A stretch of 64,000 nucleotides of DNA from Pseudoalteromonas sp. OOF1S-7 (GTDB taxonomy: Bacteria > Pseudomonadota > Gammaproteobacteria > Enterobacterales > Alteromonadaceae), in contig NZ_JAKRFZ010000003.1 in assembly GCF_022347765.1 (NCBI RefSeq), positions 481,652 through 545,651 on the forward strand. Direction: 5' to 3'. Of the stretch, positions 34,182 through 44,000 are shown piece after piece; the first letter of the stretch is position 1, and each line of letters starts with the position of its first letter. Both the position numbers and the translations under genes were made by a program. The notes below the pieces were generated by a model. It was not told the DNA's origin. It did no database searches and saw only the letters and a list, made by a program, of their open reading frames with translations.

Positions 34182-35258
34182 ATGTTACACTATTATCAGT
34201 ATCGATATCGGGCATGTCGTAATGCCCTGGCTGTGCTGATGAAACAGCTGCAGCAATTCTCATTGATGTTTTTGACCTTGTTCTTTATTTTCATTCCCCA
34301 ATTGATTATCGGGGTGTTCTATGGGCTGGGCAAGTTGGTGTCCTTTGAATCTCATAACCTTGCAATGAAAGTGGCATTTGGCTTCCTATTATTGCAAAGT
34401 CTGTTGCTGCAGGCGGTAAAGCCTGCGATCATGGATTCCACATACCGTGCTTTTCATGCAACTTTGCTGCGTGGTCGATTGCATCAATATACCGCAGACT
34501 GGGTACTCTTGCTGGCATGTCATGTGTTACTTATCGCAGCACTGATCCTGGCGCAGAGCATCGGCATTGACAATCTCTGGCAGGCACCGCAGCTGAGTGG
34601 TTTTATGCTCGCACAGTGGCTCTTTGCCCTGACTTTACTCTATCGCCCACAAACCTTACTTAGTTCTTTGTTGATTGCCTTTGTGGCTATCTGGCTGGCG
34701 CCAAGCATCTATATATATCTGGTGGTTATTATTCTCTGTCTGGCACTGGGCTGGTTAAGACCTGAGTTCAGGGTGGGCATGCCTCAACCTCAGATCAATC
34801 TCATCAGTTTTTGGTACTATGTAATAAAAACCACTCCCTGGATGCTGTTGTGGCGTTCGGGTGCTTCACTGCTGACCTTGTGGGCAGGTTTGATCATTGC
34901 TGAAGAGCGTCCTGATCTCCTGCATTATTATACTTTAGCCATACTCCTGGTTAATCAGTTGTGGTGGAGCAGCCTTTATCTGGATACCAATAAACAAGTT
35001 GCCGGACGCAGAAGTTTTTGGCGTAGCCTTGGTGTGTATTCTCGGCTTGTGAACAGTCAGTCGTTGCTAATTTATGGACTGTGTTTTGCAAGCTGGCTGG
35101 GTGTTGTGGTGTTGCTCGATGGCGAATTATTTAGCCTGGCGGTAATATTGAGTAGTCCGCTGTTAATGTGGACGGTGCAGTCCCACCCACAGCGTTTGGC
35201 TGTCGTCTGGGCTGGACTCAGTGTGACTTTGATGATGCTAAAAGTATTATTTATTTAA
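34182..35258 (+). CDS. Multi-spanning membrane protein, probable ABC permease partner
   Basis: 358 aa from ATG 34182 (MLHYYQYRYRACRNAL), with GAGG just upstream; the frame opens earlier but inside the ATPase gene. About eight to ten hydrophobic segments can be seen, for example FLTLFFIFIPQLIIGVFYGL, WVLLLACHVLLIAALILAQS, IYIYLVVIILCLALGW and LLIYGLCFASWLGVVVLLDG. No known permease motif is recognised. Adjacency to the ATPase gene is the main evidence for a transporter role. Confidence 0.7.
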   Translation: MLHYYQYRYRACRNALAVLMKQLQQFSLMFLTLFFIFIPQLIIGVFYGLGKLVSFESHNLAMKVAFGFLLLQSLLLQAVKPAIMDSTYRAFHATLLRGRLHQYTADWVLLLACHVLLIAALILAQSIGIDNLWQAPQLSGFMLAQWLFALTLLYRPQTLLSSLLIAFVAIWLAPSIYIYLVVIILCLALGWLRPEFRVGMPQPQINLISFWYYVIKTTPWMLLWRSGASLLTLWAGLIIAEERPDLLHYYTLAILLVNQLWWSSLYLDTNKQVAGRRSFWRSLGVYSRLVNSQSLLIYGLCFASWLGVVVLLDGELFSLAVILSSPLLMWTVQSHPQRLAVVWAGLSVTLMMLKVLFI

Positions 35259-35513
35259 CGCGATAGTACCAGTTCGTATCCTTAAGTTGTCAATCTCAAG
35301 GTGACGATATCTGGGTGATAACACCGCACCCGTACTCTGGTATCGTTGAGGTATCGATATCCATGCCGGTGAAGCGAAAATTTGTGAGCTTATAACCGAG
35401 GCTTAGATGCTAAATTAGAAGTTATTAACGCCGTTGGCGTCAGATTCGTTCCTTAAAGTTGAACAGATATCAAGTGAAATTGATATGATGTATTGATACA
35501 CAGTGCGGAATAT

Positions 35514-35538
35514 AAAAAAGGCCAGCTTGGCTGGCCTT
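35514..35538 (-). terminator. Rho-independent terminator of fadE
   Basis: On the minus strand, AAGGCCAG and CTGGCCTT (plus-strand 35518-35525 and 35531-35538) form an 8-bp stem with a 5-base loop, followed by a T run (35514-35519 read as T on this strand). It lies 15 bases after the fadE stop. Confidence 0.88.
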
Positions 35539-35552
35539 AGGTACGAGACAAG

Positions 35553-38003
35553 TTACGCGGCGTCCGCGTCTTTTGCAACTACCCTGGCTTTACCAGCCAA
35601 AAGGTCAGCCGGATCAAAGTCATCAACATTGATAACGGCCAGTCGCTTCGCTTCGACGGCAGCCAGTTTGTCGGCTTCGTCGTTGTTTAGCGCACCACAT
35701 TCGCGACCCATTTCAGCCACTTTGTCCAGGCGCATAAACGGTAGTTTTTCACCTTTGGCACGACATACTTTGTCGAACAGAGGTTCCACTTCCAGAATGT
35801 CTTTCAGTGTTTGCTCTTGTGTACCAATCAGGTTCAGTGGCTCATCGCGCAGATAAATGTGTGAAGCAAGGCGATCGCGTGCTGCACCTGGTGTTTGCAG
35901 AAGCTGCGCTAGTTTGTGCTCCATCTGATCCGTAGGCTTGCGCACAGGGCGGCCGAACGGGAACAGCACCAGCTTAAGCAGGCCACGTAATGCCATTGAC
36001 GGCATGTTGTTGATCAGATCGGCCAGAGCACGCTGACACAGGTACAGATGTTCCTGACAGGCCCACTGTACATAAGGCAAATCTTCTTTACGACGACCCT
36101 CGTCGTTGTAGCGCTTCAGAGTCGCAGAAACCAGATACAGGTAACTTAATAAATCGCCAAGACGTGCAGAAATACGCTCTTTTCGTTTTAATGAACCACC
36201 AAAAACAGCCATACAGATGTCAGACATCAGCGCAAGCGACGCACTAAAGCGAGCTGCAGCTCGATAGTAATCAGCTGTTTCATCGTTAAATGGTACTTTA
36301 CTGAAGCGACCGCCGGTCAGCGCCAGCCATTTAGTGCGCACCAGATTAGAAATGGTAAACCCAATGTGGCCCATTAATGCCTGGTCAAAGCTGCTCAGTG
36401 CTTCTTCTTTGTCCTTGATGGTACAGGCATTCAGTTCAGCCAGTACAAAAGGATGACAGCGGATAGCACCCTGACCATAGATAATCATATTACGGGTCAG
36501 AATGTTTGCACCTTCTACCGTGATAGCGATTGGCGCACCCTGATAACCGCGTCCCAGGTAGTTATTTGGACCCAGGCAGATCCCTTTACCACCATGAATA
36601 TCCATTGCATGCTTGGTTGAGTCACGCATTTGCTCAGTCAGGTGATATTTCAAAATAGCAGAAATAACAGATGGCTTTTCTCCTAAGTCGACGGCACCCG
36701 TTGACATACTGACTGCTGCGTCACTGCTGTAGGCGTAACCACCCAATTTAGCCAGTGCTTCTTCTATCCCTTCCATTTTACCAATGGGCAGTTTGAACTG
36801 ACGGCGGATACGGCTGTATGCACCGCTGGCCAGCGCCAGAGACTTAATACCACCGGTTGAGTTAGACGGCAGGGTGATAACGCGACCCACTGACAAACAC
36901 TCCACCAGCATACGCCAGCCCTGACCTGCCATTTTCGGACCACCAATGATGAAATCAAGTGGCACGAATACACCCTCACCTTTAGTTGGACCATTCTGGA
37001 ATGGTACGTTCAGTGGGAAGTGGCGGCGACCAATTTCAACACCCGGGATGTTCGTTGGGATCAAAGCGCAGGTAATACCAATTTCTTTTTTGTCGCCCAG
37101 CAGGCCATCCGGGTCGCGCATTTTGAATGCCAGGCCCAGTACGGTGGCCACAGGTGCAAGCGTGATATAACGCTTGTTCCAGGTCAGGCGAATACCTAAG
37201 GTTTCTTTGCCTTCCCATTCACCTTTACAGACGATACCAAAATCTGGGATAGATGATGCATCAGAGCCGGCTTCGGGAGAAGTCAGGGCAAAGCAAGGGA
37301 TCTCATCGCCTTTTGCCAGACGCGGCAGGTAATGATCTTTTTGCGCTTGCGTACCATAGTGTTGCAGTAATTCGCCCGGACCTAATGAGTTAGGTACACC
37401 AACGATAGAAGACAGCAGAGTCGACTTACTGGTCAGCTTTTGCAGCACACAAGACTGAGCATAAGCCGAAAACTCCAGACCACCGTATTGCTTTTTGATG
37501 ATCATGGCAAAGAACTTGTTGTCTTTCAGGTATTGCCATACTTCCTGTGGCAGGTCGGTCAGCTCGTGCGTTGCTTCCCAGTCGTTCAGCATTGCGCATA
37601 CTTCTTCAACCGGGCCATCCATAAAGGCTTGTTCTTCCGCAGTCAGGCGTGGTGCCTGATACTGGTGAAGTTTATTCCAGTTCGGGTTACCACAAAACAG
37701 ATCCGCTTCCCACCAGGTAGTACCGGCGTCAATAGCCGACTTTTCGGTTTCTGACATGCTTGGCGTTACTTTTTTGAACGCCTTGAACAGCGGCGCAACA
37801 ATGTACTGTTGACGCACGTTAGTCATTGATAGAGGGATGGCAATGGCTAAGAAGATTAACCAGGCAAACGCGCCAAAGGCCCCGGCAAAGGTGCCTATTA
37901 GCAACGTCGCCGCAGCAACACCCAGGCAGGTGTTCCAGCTCGCACGGTGGTAGCAGGCAGCGCTAACCAGTGCGATTAAAGCGAGTGTAAATAAAAGTGT
38001 CAT
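35553..38003 (-). CDS. fadE: Acyl-CoA dehydrogenase FadE
   Basis: 816 aa, the large FadE type that starts fatty-acid beta-oxidation. The ATG at 38003 ([13 protein letters not shown]) is preceded by AAGGAA; the upstream open frame is not conserved. N-terminal hydrophobic helices (about 3-70) are followed by the dehydrogenase: [16 protein letters not shown] with FAD/substrate contacts, [24 protein letters not shown] and [12 protein letters not shown], and the C-terminal DUF1974 extension. A FadR-type operator lies in the 5' region. Its 3' end has its own terminator. Confidence 0.95.
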   Translation of the reverse strand: MTLLFTLALIALVSAACYHRASWNTCLGVAAATLLIGTFAGAFGAFAWLIFLAIAIPLSMTNVRQQYIVAPLFKAFKKVTPSMSETEKSAIDAGTTWWEADLFCGNPNWNKLHQYQAPRLTAEEQAFMDGPVEEVCAMLNDWEATHELTDLPQEVWQYLKDNKFFAMIIKKQYGGLEFSAYAQSCVLQKLTSKSTLLSSIVGVPNSLGPGELLQHYGTQAQKDHYLPRLAKGDEIPCFALTSPEAGSDASSIPDFGIVCKGEWEGKETLGIRLTWNKRYITLAPVATVLGLAFKMRDPDGLLGDKKEIGITCALIPTNIPGVEIGRRHFPLNVPFQNGPTKGEGVFVPLDFIIGGPKMAGQGWRMLVECLSVGRVITLPSNSTGGIKSLALASGAYSRIRRQFKLPIGKMEGIEEALAKLGGYAYSSDAAVSMSTGAVDLGEKPSVISAILKYHLTEQMRDSTKHAMDIHGGKGICLGPNNYLGRGYQGAPIAITVEGANILTRNMIIYGQGAIRCHPFVLAELNACTIKDKEEALSSFDQALMGHIGFTISNLVRTKWLALTGGRFSKVPFNDETADYYRAAARFSASLALMSDICMAVFGGSLKRKERISARLGDLLSYLYLVSATLKRYNDEGRRKEDLPYVQWACQEHLYLCQRALADLINNMPSMALRGLLKLVLFPFGRPVRKPTDQMEHKLAQLLQTPGAARDRLASHIYLRDEPLNLIGTQEQTLKDILEVEPLFDKVCRAKGEKLPFMRLDKVAEMGRECGALNNDEADKLAAVEAKRLAVINVDDFDPADLLAGKARVVAKDADAA

Positions 38004-38022
38004 GTTGTTATTCCTTGTAAGA

Positions 38023-38032
38023 GGTCTGACCA
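38023..38032 (-). promoter_or_regulatory. Candidate FadR operator upstream of fadE
   Basis: On the minus strand the sequence TGGTCAGACC matches all ten core positions of the FadR site (TGGTCNGACC). It lies 20 bases before the fadE start, overlapping the likely transcription start. A second partial site with a perfect right half GACCAGT lies at 38055-38061. Confidence 0.5.
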
Positions 38033-38212
38033 CATTGGCTAGGCTAGCTTGTTGGACCAGTGATTTCAAGCCTAAAAAGCATCTTATCTTCATTTTAGTT
38101 GCTAATTATTTACCACGCGAGTTAGCGGGGAGGGTGTTGTTTTTATGTAATGAGTTTGTAATTTTTAAGATTGCGCCTATAGTTTAGGAGATCATTCTAG
38201 GAGGGAATTGTC

Positions 38213-38503
38213 ATGCAATATGGAACATTGTGTGTCGCGTCTGCGACGTTTTTTGCTATGCTGCTTTCAGCTCATCTTTATCAGCCCGCTGTTTTTCTTA
38301 ACCTTGCCAGTTGCGTTTTGTGCGCCATATACGGTTATCAGGGTGCCAGTATCATTGCCATGTTTTTAGCCTGGTGTAATGTGCAGGCATTTCTGGTTAG
38401 TCCCTGGATCAATTTGACCGAGCAACCCAGTATTAAGGTGCTGGTGATATTTTTACTATGCGTCATGTTTGCGGCCATCAGTATTGGGGTTAGTAAACGT
38501 TAG
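38213..38503 (+). CDS. Small membrane protein, hypothetical
   Basis: 96 aa with a near-perfect AGGAGGG ribosome site before the ATG, so it is probably translated. Three hydrophobic segments are visible: about residues 3-20, 25-60 and 73-92 (VLVIFLLCVMFAAISIGV). No family is recognised. It lies between divergent fadE and pdxB and may be co-transcribed with pdxB, which starts 63 bases after its stop. Confidence 0.7.
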   Translation: MQYGTLCVASATFFAMLLSAHLYQPAVFLNLASCVLCAIYGYQGASIIAMFLAWCNVQAFLVSPWINLTEQPSIKVLVIFLLCVMFAAISIGVSKR

Positions 38504-38565
38504 TCTGTTGTCGGGGCGGTGGCTGCGGTACAATAAAGGGTCCGTGTATCGTTTGGGAAGAATGA

Positions 38566-39699
38566 ATGAAGATCCTTGCAGATCAGAATATGCCCCTGGT
38601 TGAAGAGTTTTTCTCTGATCTTGGGGTCGTAAACCGCTTTGATGGCCGTAATCTGAGCCCGCAGCAACTGATTGATGCCGATGTGCTGCTTACCCGCTCT
38701 GTGACCCGGGTTGACAACACATTACTGGCCGAGGCGTCGCAGCTCAGGTTTGTCGGCACCGCGACCATAGGTGTTGATCATATCGACAGACCTTTGCTAG
38801 CACAACGGGGTATTGGCTTTGCCAGTGCGCCCGGGTGTAATGCGGTTGCCGTTGCTGAATATGTGATCAGTGCCCTATATGCTTATGCGCAACATAGAGC
38901 GATTGATCTGCAAGGCAAAAAGCTTGGCATTGTTGGGGTTGGTAACATCGGCCAGTGTTTACGCGATAAACTGGCAGCCAGCGGGATTGAGTTGTTGCTG
39001 TGTGACCCAATTCGTCATGAGGCCGGTACGCTGGGACAGCATATGCCACTTGATGACTTGCTGGCGCAAGCAGATATCGTTACTTTCCATGTGCCTCTAG
39101 TACGAACCGGTACACATCAGACGCGCCACCTGCTCAATGCCCAGCGTATTTCGGCACTCAAGCCTGATATGCTGGTTATTAACGCAAGCCGGGGTGATGT
39201 CATTGACAATCAGGCGCTGTTAAATGCACTTGAAAGCGGTCAGTCAATCGACTTGGTGTTGGATGTGTGGGAAAACGAACCTGATATTTCAATGCCGTTG
39301 TTGGCTCACACTTTATTTGCCTCGGTGCATATTGCCGGTCATACATTGGAAGGCAAAGCGCGTGGTACTCAGATGTTGTACCAGGCTTTATGTAACCAGT
39401 TAGGGATAGAGGCCAGCAAATCGTTAGAGTCGTTTTTACCTATACCGGCACTGACTTCCTGCTATGCAGAGCACACACTCAGTGAGCTGGAACTCGGCAG
39501 GCTGGTGCATCTGGTCTATGATATCCGTCGTGACGATGGTCTGATGCGCAGTAATATTGCCAGTCAGGGGTTTGATATGTTGCGTAAAAACTATCCCCCC
39601 CGACGCGAGTTCAATACTCTTACGGTACAAAATGCCCTCCATTGTGGGCAACAATTACAGCAGCTTGGTTTTAAAGTAGTTAATTCGAATGAGGAATAA
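38566..39699 (+). CDS. pdxB: Erythronate-4-phosphate dehydrogenase
   Basis: 377 aa. D-2-hydroxyacid dehydrogenase fold with the NAD loop GVGNIGQCL (about residues 124-132), the catalytic Arg in NASRGDVID, Glu in VWENEPDI and His in HIAGHTLEGKARGT. The C-terminal dimerisation domain specific to PdxB is present. It catalyses the second step of the DXP-independent pyridoxal 5'-phosphate pathway. asd starts one base after the stop codon (TAA, T, ATG), so the two genes are coupled. Confidence 0.96.
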   Translation: MKILADQNMPLVEEFFSDLGVVNRFDGRNLSPQQLIDADVLLTRSVTRVDNTLLAEASQLRFVGTATIGVDHIDRPLLAQRGIGFASAPGCNAVAVAEYVISALYAYAQHRAIDLQGKKLGIVGVGNIGQCLRDKLAASGIELLLCDPIRHEAGTLGQHMPLDDLLAQADIVTFHVPLVRTGTHQTRHLLNAQRISALKPDMLVINASRGDVIDNQALLNALESGQSIDLVLDVWENEPDISMPLLAHTLFASVHIAGHTLEGKARGTQMLYQALCNQLGIEASKSLESFLPIPALTSCYAEHTLSELELGRLVHLVYDIRRDDGLMRSNIASQGFDMLRKNYPPRREFNTLTVQNALHCGQQLQQLGFKVVNSNEE

Positions 39700-39700
39700 T

Positions 39701-40717
39701 ATGTCGCAGAAATATGATGTGGCGGTGCTCGGGGCAACCGGGCTGGTCGGTAAACAAATAATCGAAACACTGGCAGAGCGCAAGTTCCCGGTTGGCAACC
39801 TGTATCCTCTGGCAAGTAGCCGCAGTGCAGGTGAAGAAATTGAATTTAACGGCGAAACGCTCACCGTACTCGATGTGGCTGAGTTTGACTTTAGTCAGGC
39901 CCATATTGGCTTGTTCTCAGCCGGTGGTAGTGTCTCAGAGCAGTATGCGCCAATAGCGGCAGAAGCGGGCTGTGTGGTAATTGATAATACCTCACACTTC
40001 AGATACGACTATGATGTACCTTTGGTGGTGCCAGAAGTAAACAGCGCAAGCCTGGCTGATTTTCGCAATCGTAACATTATTGCTAATCCAAACTGCTCGA
40101 CGATTCAGATGATGGTGGCATTGAAGCCGATATATGATGCCTATGGGATTGACCGGATCAACGTCTCTACTTATCAGGCCGTATCTGGTGCAGGCAAAGA
40201 AGCTGTAGACGAACTGGCAAAGCAAACGGCCAATTTGATGAACGCCCGGCCCATGGAAAACGAGGTATTCAGCAAGCAAATCGCGTTTAATGTGATCCCA
40301 CAGATTGATGTATTTCAGGATAATGGTTACACCAAAGAAGAAATGAAAATGGTCTGGGAAACACAAAAGATCCTGGGTGACAGCAGTGTCATGGTCAATC
40401 CAACGGCTGTGCGCGTACCGGTTTTTTATGGTCATGCGGAAGCCATTCACCTGGAAACCCGTATGCCCTATGATCTCGAGCATATCAAGCAATTGCTGAA
40501 TGAAGCGCCAGGTCTTGAACTGATCGAAGATGAGCAGGACTATCCCACACCGGTCAGCGATGCCAGCGGCAATGATACTGTGTATGTGGGCCGCCTGAGA
40601 GCGGATATCTCACACCCTCACGGTCTGAACATGTGGGTTGTGTCAGATAATACCCGCAAAGGTGCCGCGACTAATAGCGTGCAAATTGCTGAAGAGTTAA
40701 TCACACACTATTTGTGA
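39701..40717 (+). CDS. asd: Aspartate-semialdehyde dehydrogenase
   Basis: 338 aa from ATG 39701, preceded by GAGGAA. The NADP loop reads VLGATGLVGKQI (about residues 8-19). The catalytic Cys is in NPNCSTIQM, and the substrate-binding Arg/His region follows (RVPVFYGHAE). It makes aspartate semialdehyde for Lys, Met, Thr and diaminopimelate synthesis. By length and sequence it is the ASADH type 2 form (like E. coli Usg or Vibrio Asd2) that sits before fimV and truA in many gammaproteobacteria; E. coli Usg in this position has lost the catalytic Cys, but here it is intact. Confidence 0.92.
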   Translation: MSQKYDVAVLGATGLVGKQIIETLAERKFPVGNLYPLASSRSAGEEIEFNGETLTVLDVAEFDFSQAHIGLFSAGGSVSEQYAPIAAEAGCVVIDNTSHFRYDYDVPLVVPEVNSASLADFRNRNIIANPNCSTIQMMVALKPIYDAYGIDRINVSTYQAVSGAGKEAVDELAKQTANLMNARPMENEVFSKQIAFNVIPQIDVFQDNGYTKEEMKMVWETQKILGDSSVMVNPTAVRVPVFYGHAEAIHLETRMPYDLEHIKQLLNEAPGLELIEDEQDYPTPVSDASGNDTVYVGRLRADISHPHGLNMWVVSDNTRKGAATNSVQIAEELITHYL

Positions 40718-41046
40718 TCTGTTCCAGGGTTTGCCACTTCTGACAGGCCCTGACCTTCCTTTCCCCTTGTTGCAAAACGGCAGCATTTTGCCACTTTTCA
40801 TTTCTCTAGCGCCATGTCGGTGTAATTCGTCTATCCTTGAGAATAATCAGGGGCTTAAACAAAGCCCGGCTAACTCATTAAAAAGCATGATAAGAATGTT
40901 AATTTTCAATACTTTGGCGATGGATATTCGCCGTTATCTGGTTTATAGTTGGCAATTGGAACAGAGCTTGCACAAGCCCTATTAAGCACAATTCAGTAGT
41001 CGCGTCGCCACCATGGCAACGCAAGAAGAGTATACAAAGGAACAGC
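40718..41046. other. Gene-free stretch with fimV promoter region
   Basis: GCAAAA (40772-40777) and TTTTGC (40786-40791) form a weak hairpin after asd. TTGGAA (40956-40961) and TATTAA (40980-40985), 18 bases apart, are a possible sigma-70 promoter for fimV. AAAGGAAC precedes the fimV ATG. Confidence 0.4.
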
Positions 41047-44000
41047 ATGCGCGGTTTAGCCTTTATTTGTATCTTAGCAATGGCCCTTATTGCAGCGCCC
41101 GTTCACACTGAGGATGGGACCGTTCTTAAAGGTCCGAAAGGGGTGGACCTCGGTCTTCAGGGGCGTTCAGTTGGCCCGATTAAACCAACAGATACTCTGT
41201 GGCGCATCGCGCATAAAATCCGGCCCAGTGACTCGGTTTCTATCTATCAAGTGATGCAGGCTTTGTATGAGAAAAACCCACAAGCTTTTCTCGACAACAA
41301 CCTAAATCACATGCGTGATGGCGCTTATCTGAAAATCCCGACTCTGGCCGAAATTCGTCGTGTTAACCCTGAACTTGCGCGGCAAAAATCGGATCAGGAT
41401 GATGAGCTCTGGGAGCTGAAAAAAAGCGGCAAGCTTGACCAGGCGACGATAGACGCTGCCGACAAACGTGTGACACAAGCGCGCAAAGTCGATGTAGAAG
41501 AAGCGCGCGAAGCGCTAACCAATGAGCTCAAATCACTTAAGATGGAGCAAGACTCCCGCCTGCATGAGCTACAATCTCAATTTAAAACTTCCGTTCGCAG
41601 TGTCGAAGAGATCCTCCAGGAAAATAACGAACTTGAGAAAAAACTAAATAACATTTCTGAAGAGCTGAAAAATGTTCAGGACCAGCTGGGCAGAGACAGT
41701 GAGATCCAACAGCAGCTTAAAGCCGTGATCGACATGCAAAACGAGTTGATCGCACAGCAGCAAATGCAGGCACAAGCAGAGGCAGAATTCAGTATTGCGA
41801 AACTATTTGCCAACCCACTGGTCGTAGGCTTGCTTGCCACTATTCCTGCTCTACTGATCATAGGTGCAGTGGTGATGCGTTTGCGTAAAGGTAAGACAAA
41901 GCAAGCTGAAGAAGATGATGAATTTTTGCCACAATCACCAGCTGCCGCTGCTGGTGCAGCAGCGGCAGCAGCAGTCGATCCACTTGACCTGGATATGCCA
42001 AATGACAGTGCGGAAGATGCGCTAAATGAAGGTGTGCAGTTGGATGACGACATTTTACCTGATGATGAAATCGTCTTTGACAGCCTCGAAGATGATGCGT
42101 TTGAGGAGGGTAATGACACACTAGAACAGGATGAGCTGGATAGCTTACTGAACGACGACATTGTTTTTGATGATGAGTCAGATGTTAACAATGAAACGGC
42201 TGATGCGGATGATTTAGACGATTTTCTGCAACAAAATTTCGACGAAGGTGATGACAGCCTGGGTGATGAAATTACGCTGGATGTTGATGCAGAGTCGGCA
42301 AAAGACGACAACGACATACTCAGTGCAGACGACATTGACGATTTGTTCAACGAGGTAAGCGAAGGCACCGATGATGATACCCTGGATGTCAGTGATGATG
42401 CCCTGGCAGCATTAAGCGAAGAGCTGGCGGAAGAAAGCCTGGAAGAAGCTGACGCATCGGACGAAGACTTTGATCTGGACGACATTGACAGTCTGATAGA
42501 TGAAGTCGGGGAGTCGCCCCCAAAGTCCCAAGCGGCTGACGGAGCAGCGACAGACGATGGCGTGCTTAGCGCGGACGACATCGACGATTTGCTCGATGGC
42601 GCATTGGATGATGAACCGGATATTGCTGAAGACGATTTCGATGTGGATGATATCGACAGCCTGCTGGACGAGGCGCAGGGTAGCGGTGCTGACGTATCGC
42701 AGACAGTAGAAGCTGAACTCGACGCTGACGATGATATCGACGCTTTATTGGCTGAAGCGCAGGACGCTAATGACCCTGGCGATACACTAACAGCAGAATC
42801 GGACATTGATTCAGACGATGATATTGACGCTTTATTGGCCGAAGTGCAGGACAATGACGGACTGACTGACGAAGAGCCGGATGATATCGATAGTCTGCTT
42901 GAAGACGAGCCGGACGCAGGATCAGAAGAATTACTGGCAGCAGAGCCGGATGATATCGATAGTCTGTTAGAGGATGCGTCGGACGCAGGATCAGAAGAAG
43001 AATTGCTGGCAGCAGAGCCCGATGATATCGACAGCCTGCTAGAAGACGAGCCGGACGCAGGATCAGATGATGAAGTGCTGGCAGCAGAGCCCGATGATAT
43101 CGACAGCTTGCTTGAAGACGAGCCTGACGCAGGATCAGAAGAAGTGCTGGCAGCAGAGCCCGATGATATCGACAGCCTGCTTGAAGACGAGCCGGACGCG
43201 GGATCAGAAGAAGAATTGCTGGCGGCAGAGCCCGATGATATCGACAACCTGCTAGAAGACGAGCCGGACGCAGGATCAGAAGAAGTGCTGGCAGCAGAGC
43301 CGGATGATATCGATAGTCTGTTAGAAGACGAGCCGGACGCAGGATCAGGTGATGAATTGCTGGCAGCAGAGCCCGATGATATCGACAGCCTGCTAGAAGA
43401 CGAGCCGGGCGCAGGATCAGATGAAGTGCTGGCAGCAGAGCCTGAAGATATCGACAGCCTGCTTGAAGACGAGCCGGACGCAGGATCAGAAGAAGAATTG
43501 CTGGCAGCAGAGCCGGATGATATCGACAGCCTGCTTGAAGACGAGCCAGACGGAGGATCAGATGAAGTGCTGGCAGCAGAGCCGGATGATATCGACAGCC
43601 TGCTTGAAGACGAGCCGGACGCAGGATCAGGTGATGAATTGCTGGCAGCAGAGCCCGATGATATCGACAGCCTGCTTGAAGAAGAGCCGGACGCAGGATC
43701 AGATGATGAATTGCTGGCAGCAGAGCCGGATGATATCGACAGCCTGCTAGAAGACGAGCCGGACGCAGGATCAGAAGAAGAATTGCTGGCAGCAGAGCCG
43801 GATGATATCGACAGCCTGCTAGAAGACGAGCCGGACGCAGGATCAGATGGTGAATTGCTGGCAGCAGAGCCGGATGATATCGACAGCCTGCTAGAAGACG
43901 AGCCGGACGCAGGAGCAGATGATGAATTGCCGGCAGCAGAGCCGGATGATATCGACAGCCTGCTAGAAGACGAGTCGGACGCAGGATCTGATGGTGAATT

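Noticed and set aside
40731..40985. 84-aa reading frame between asd and fimV
   Set aside because: No ribosome site, unremarkable composition, and it overlaps the likely fimV promoter.
41676..43247. Long Ser-rich reading frame (523 aa) opposite fimV
   Set aside because: It is the mirror of Asp/Glu-rich repeat codons; its length follows from codon bias of the acidic repeats and it has no start signals.
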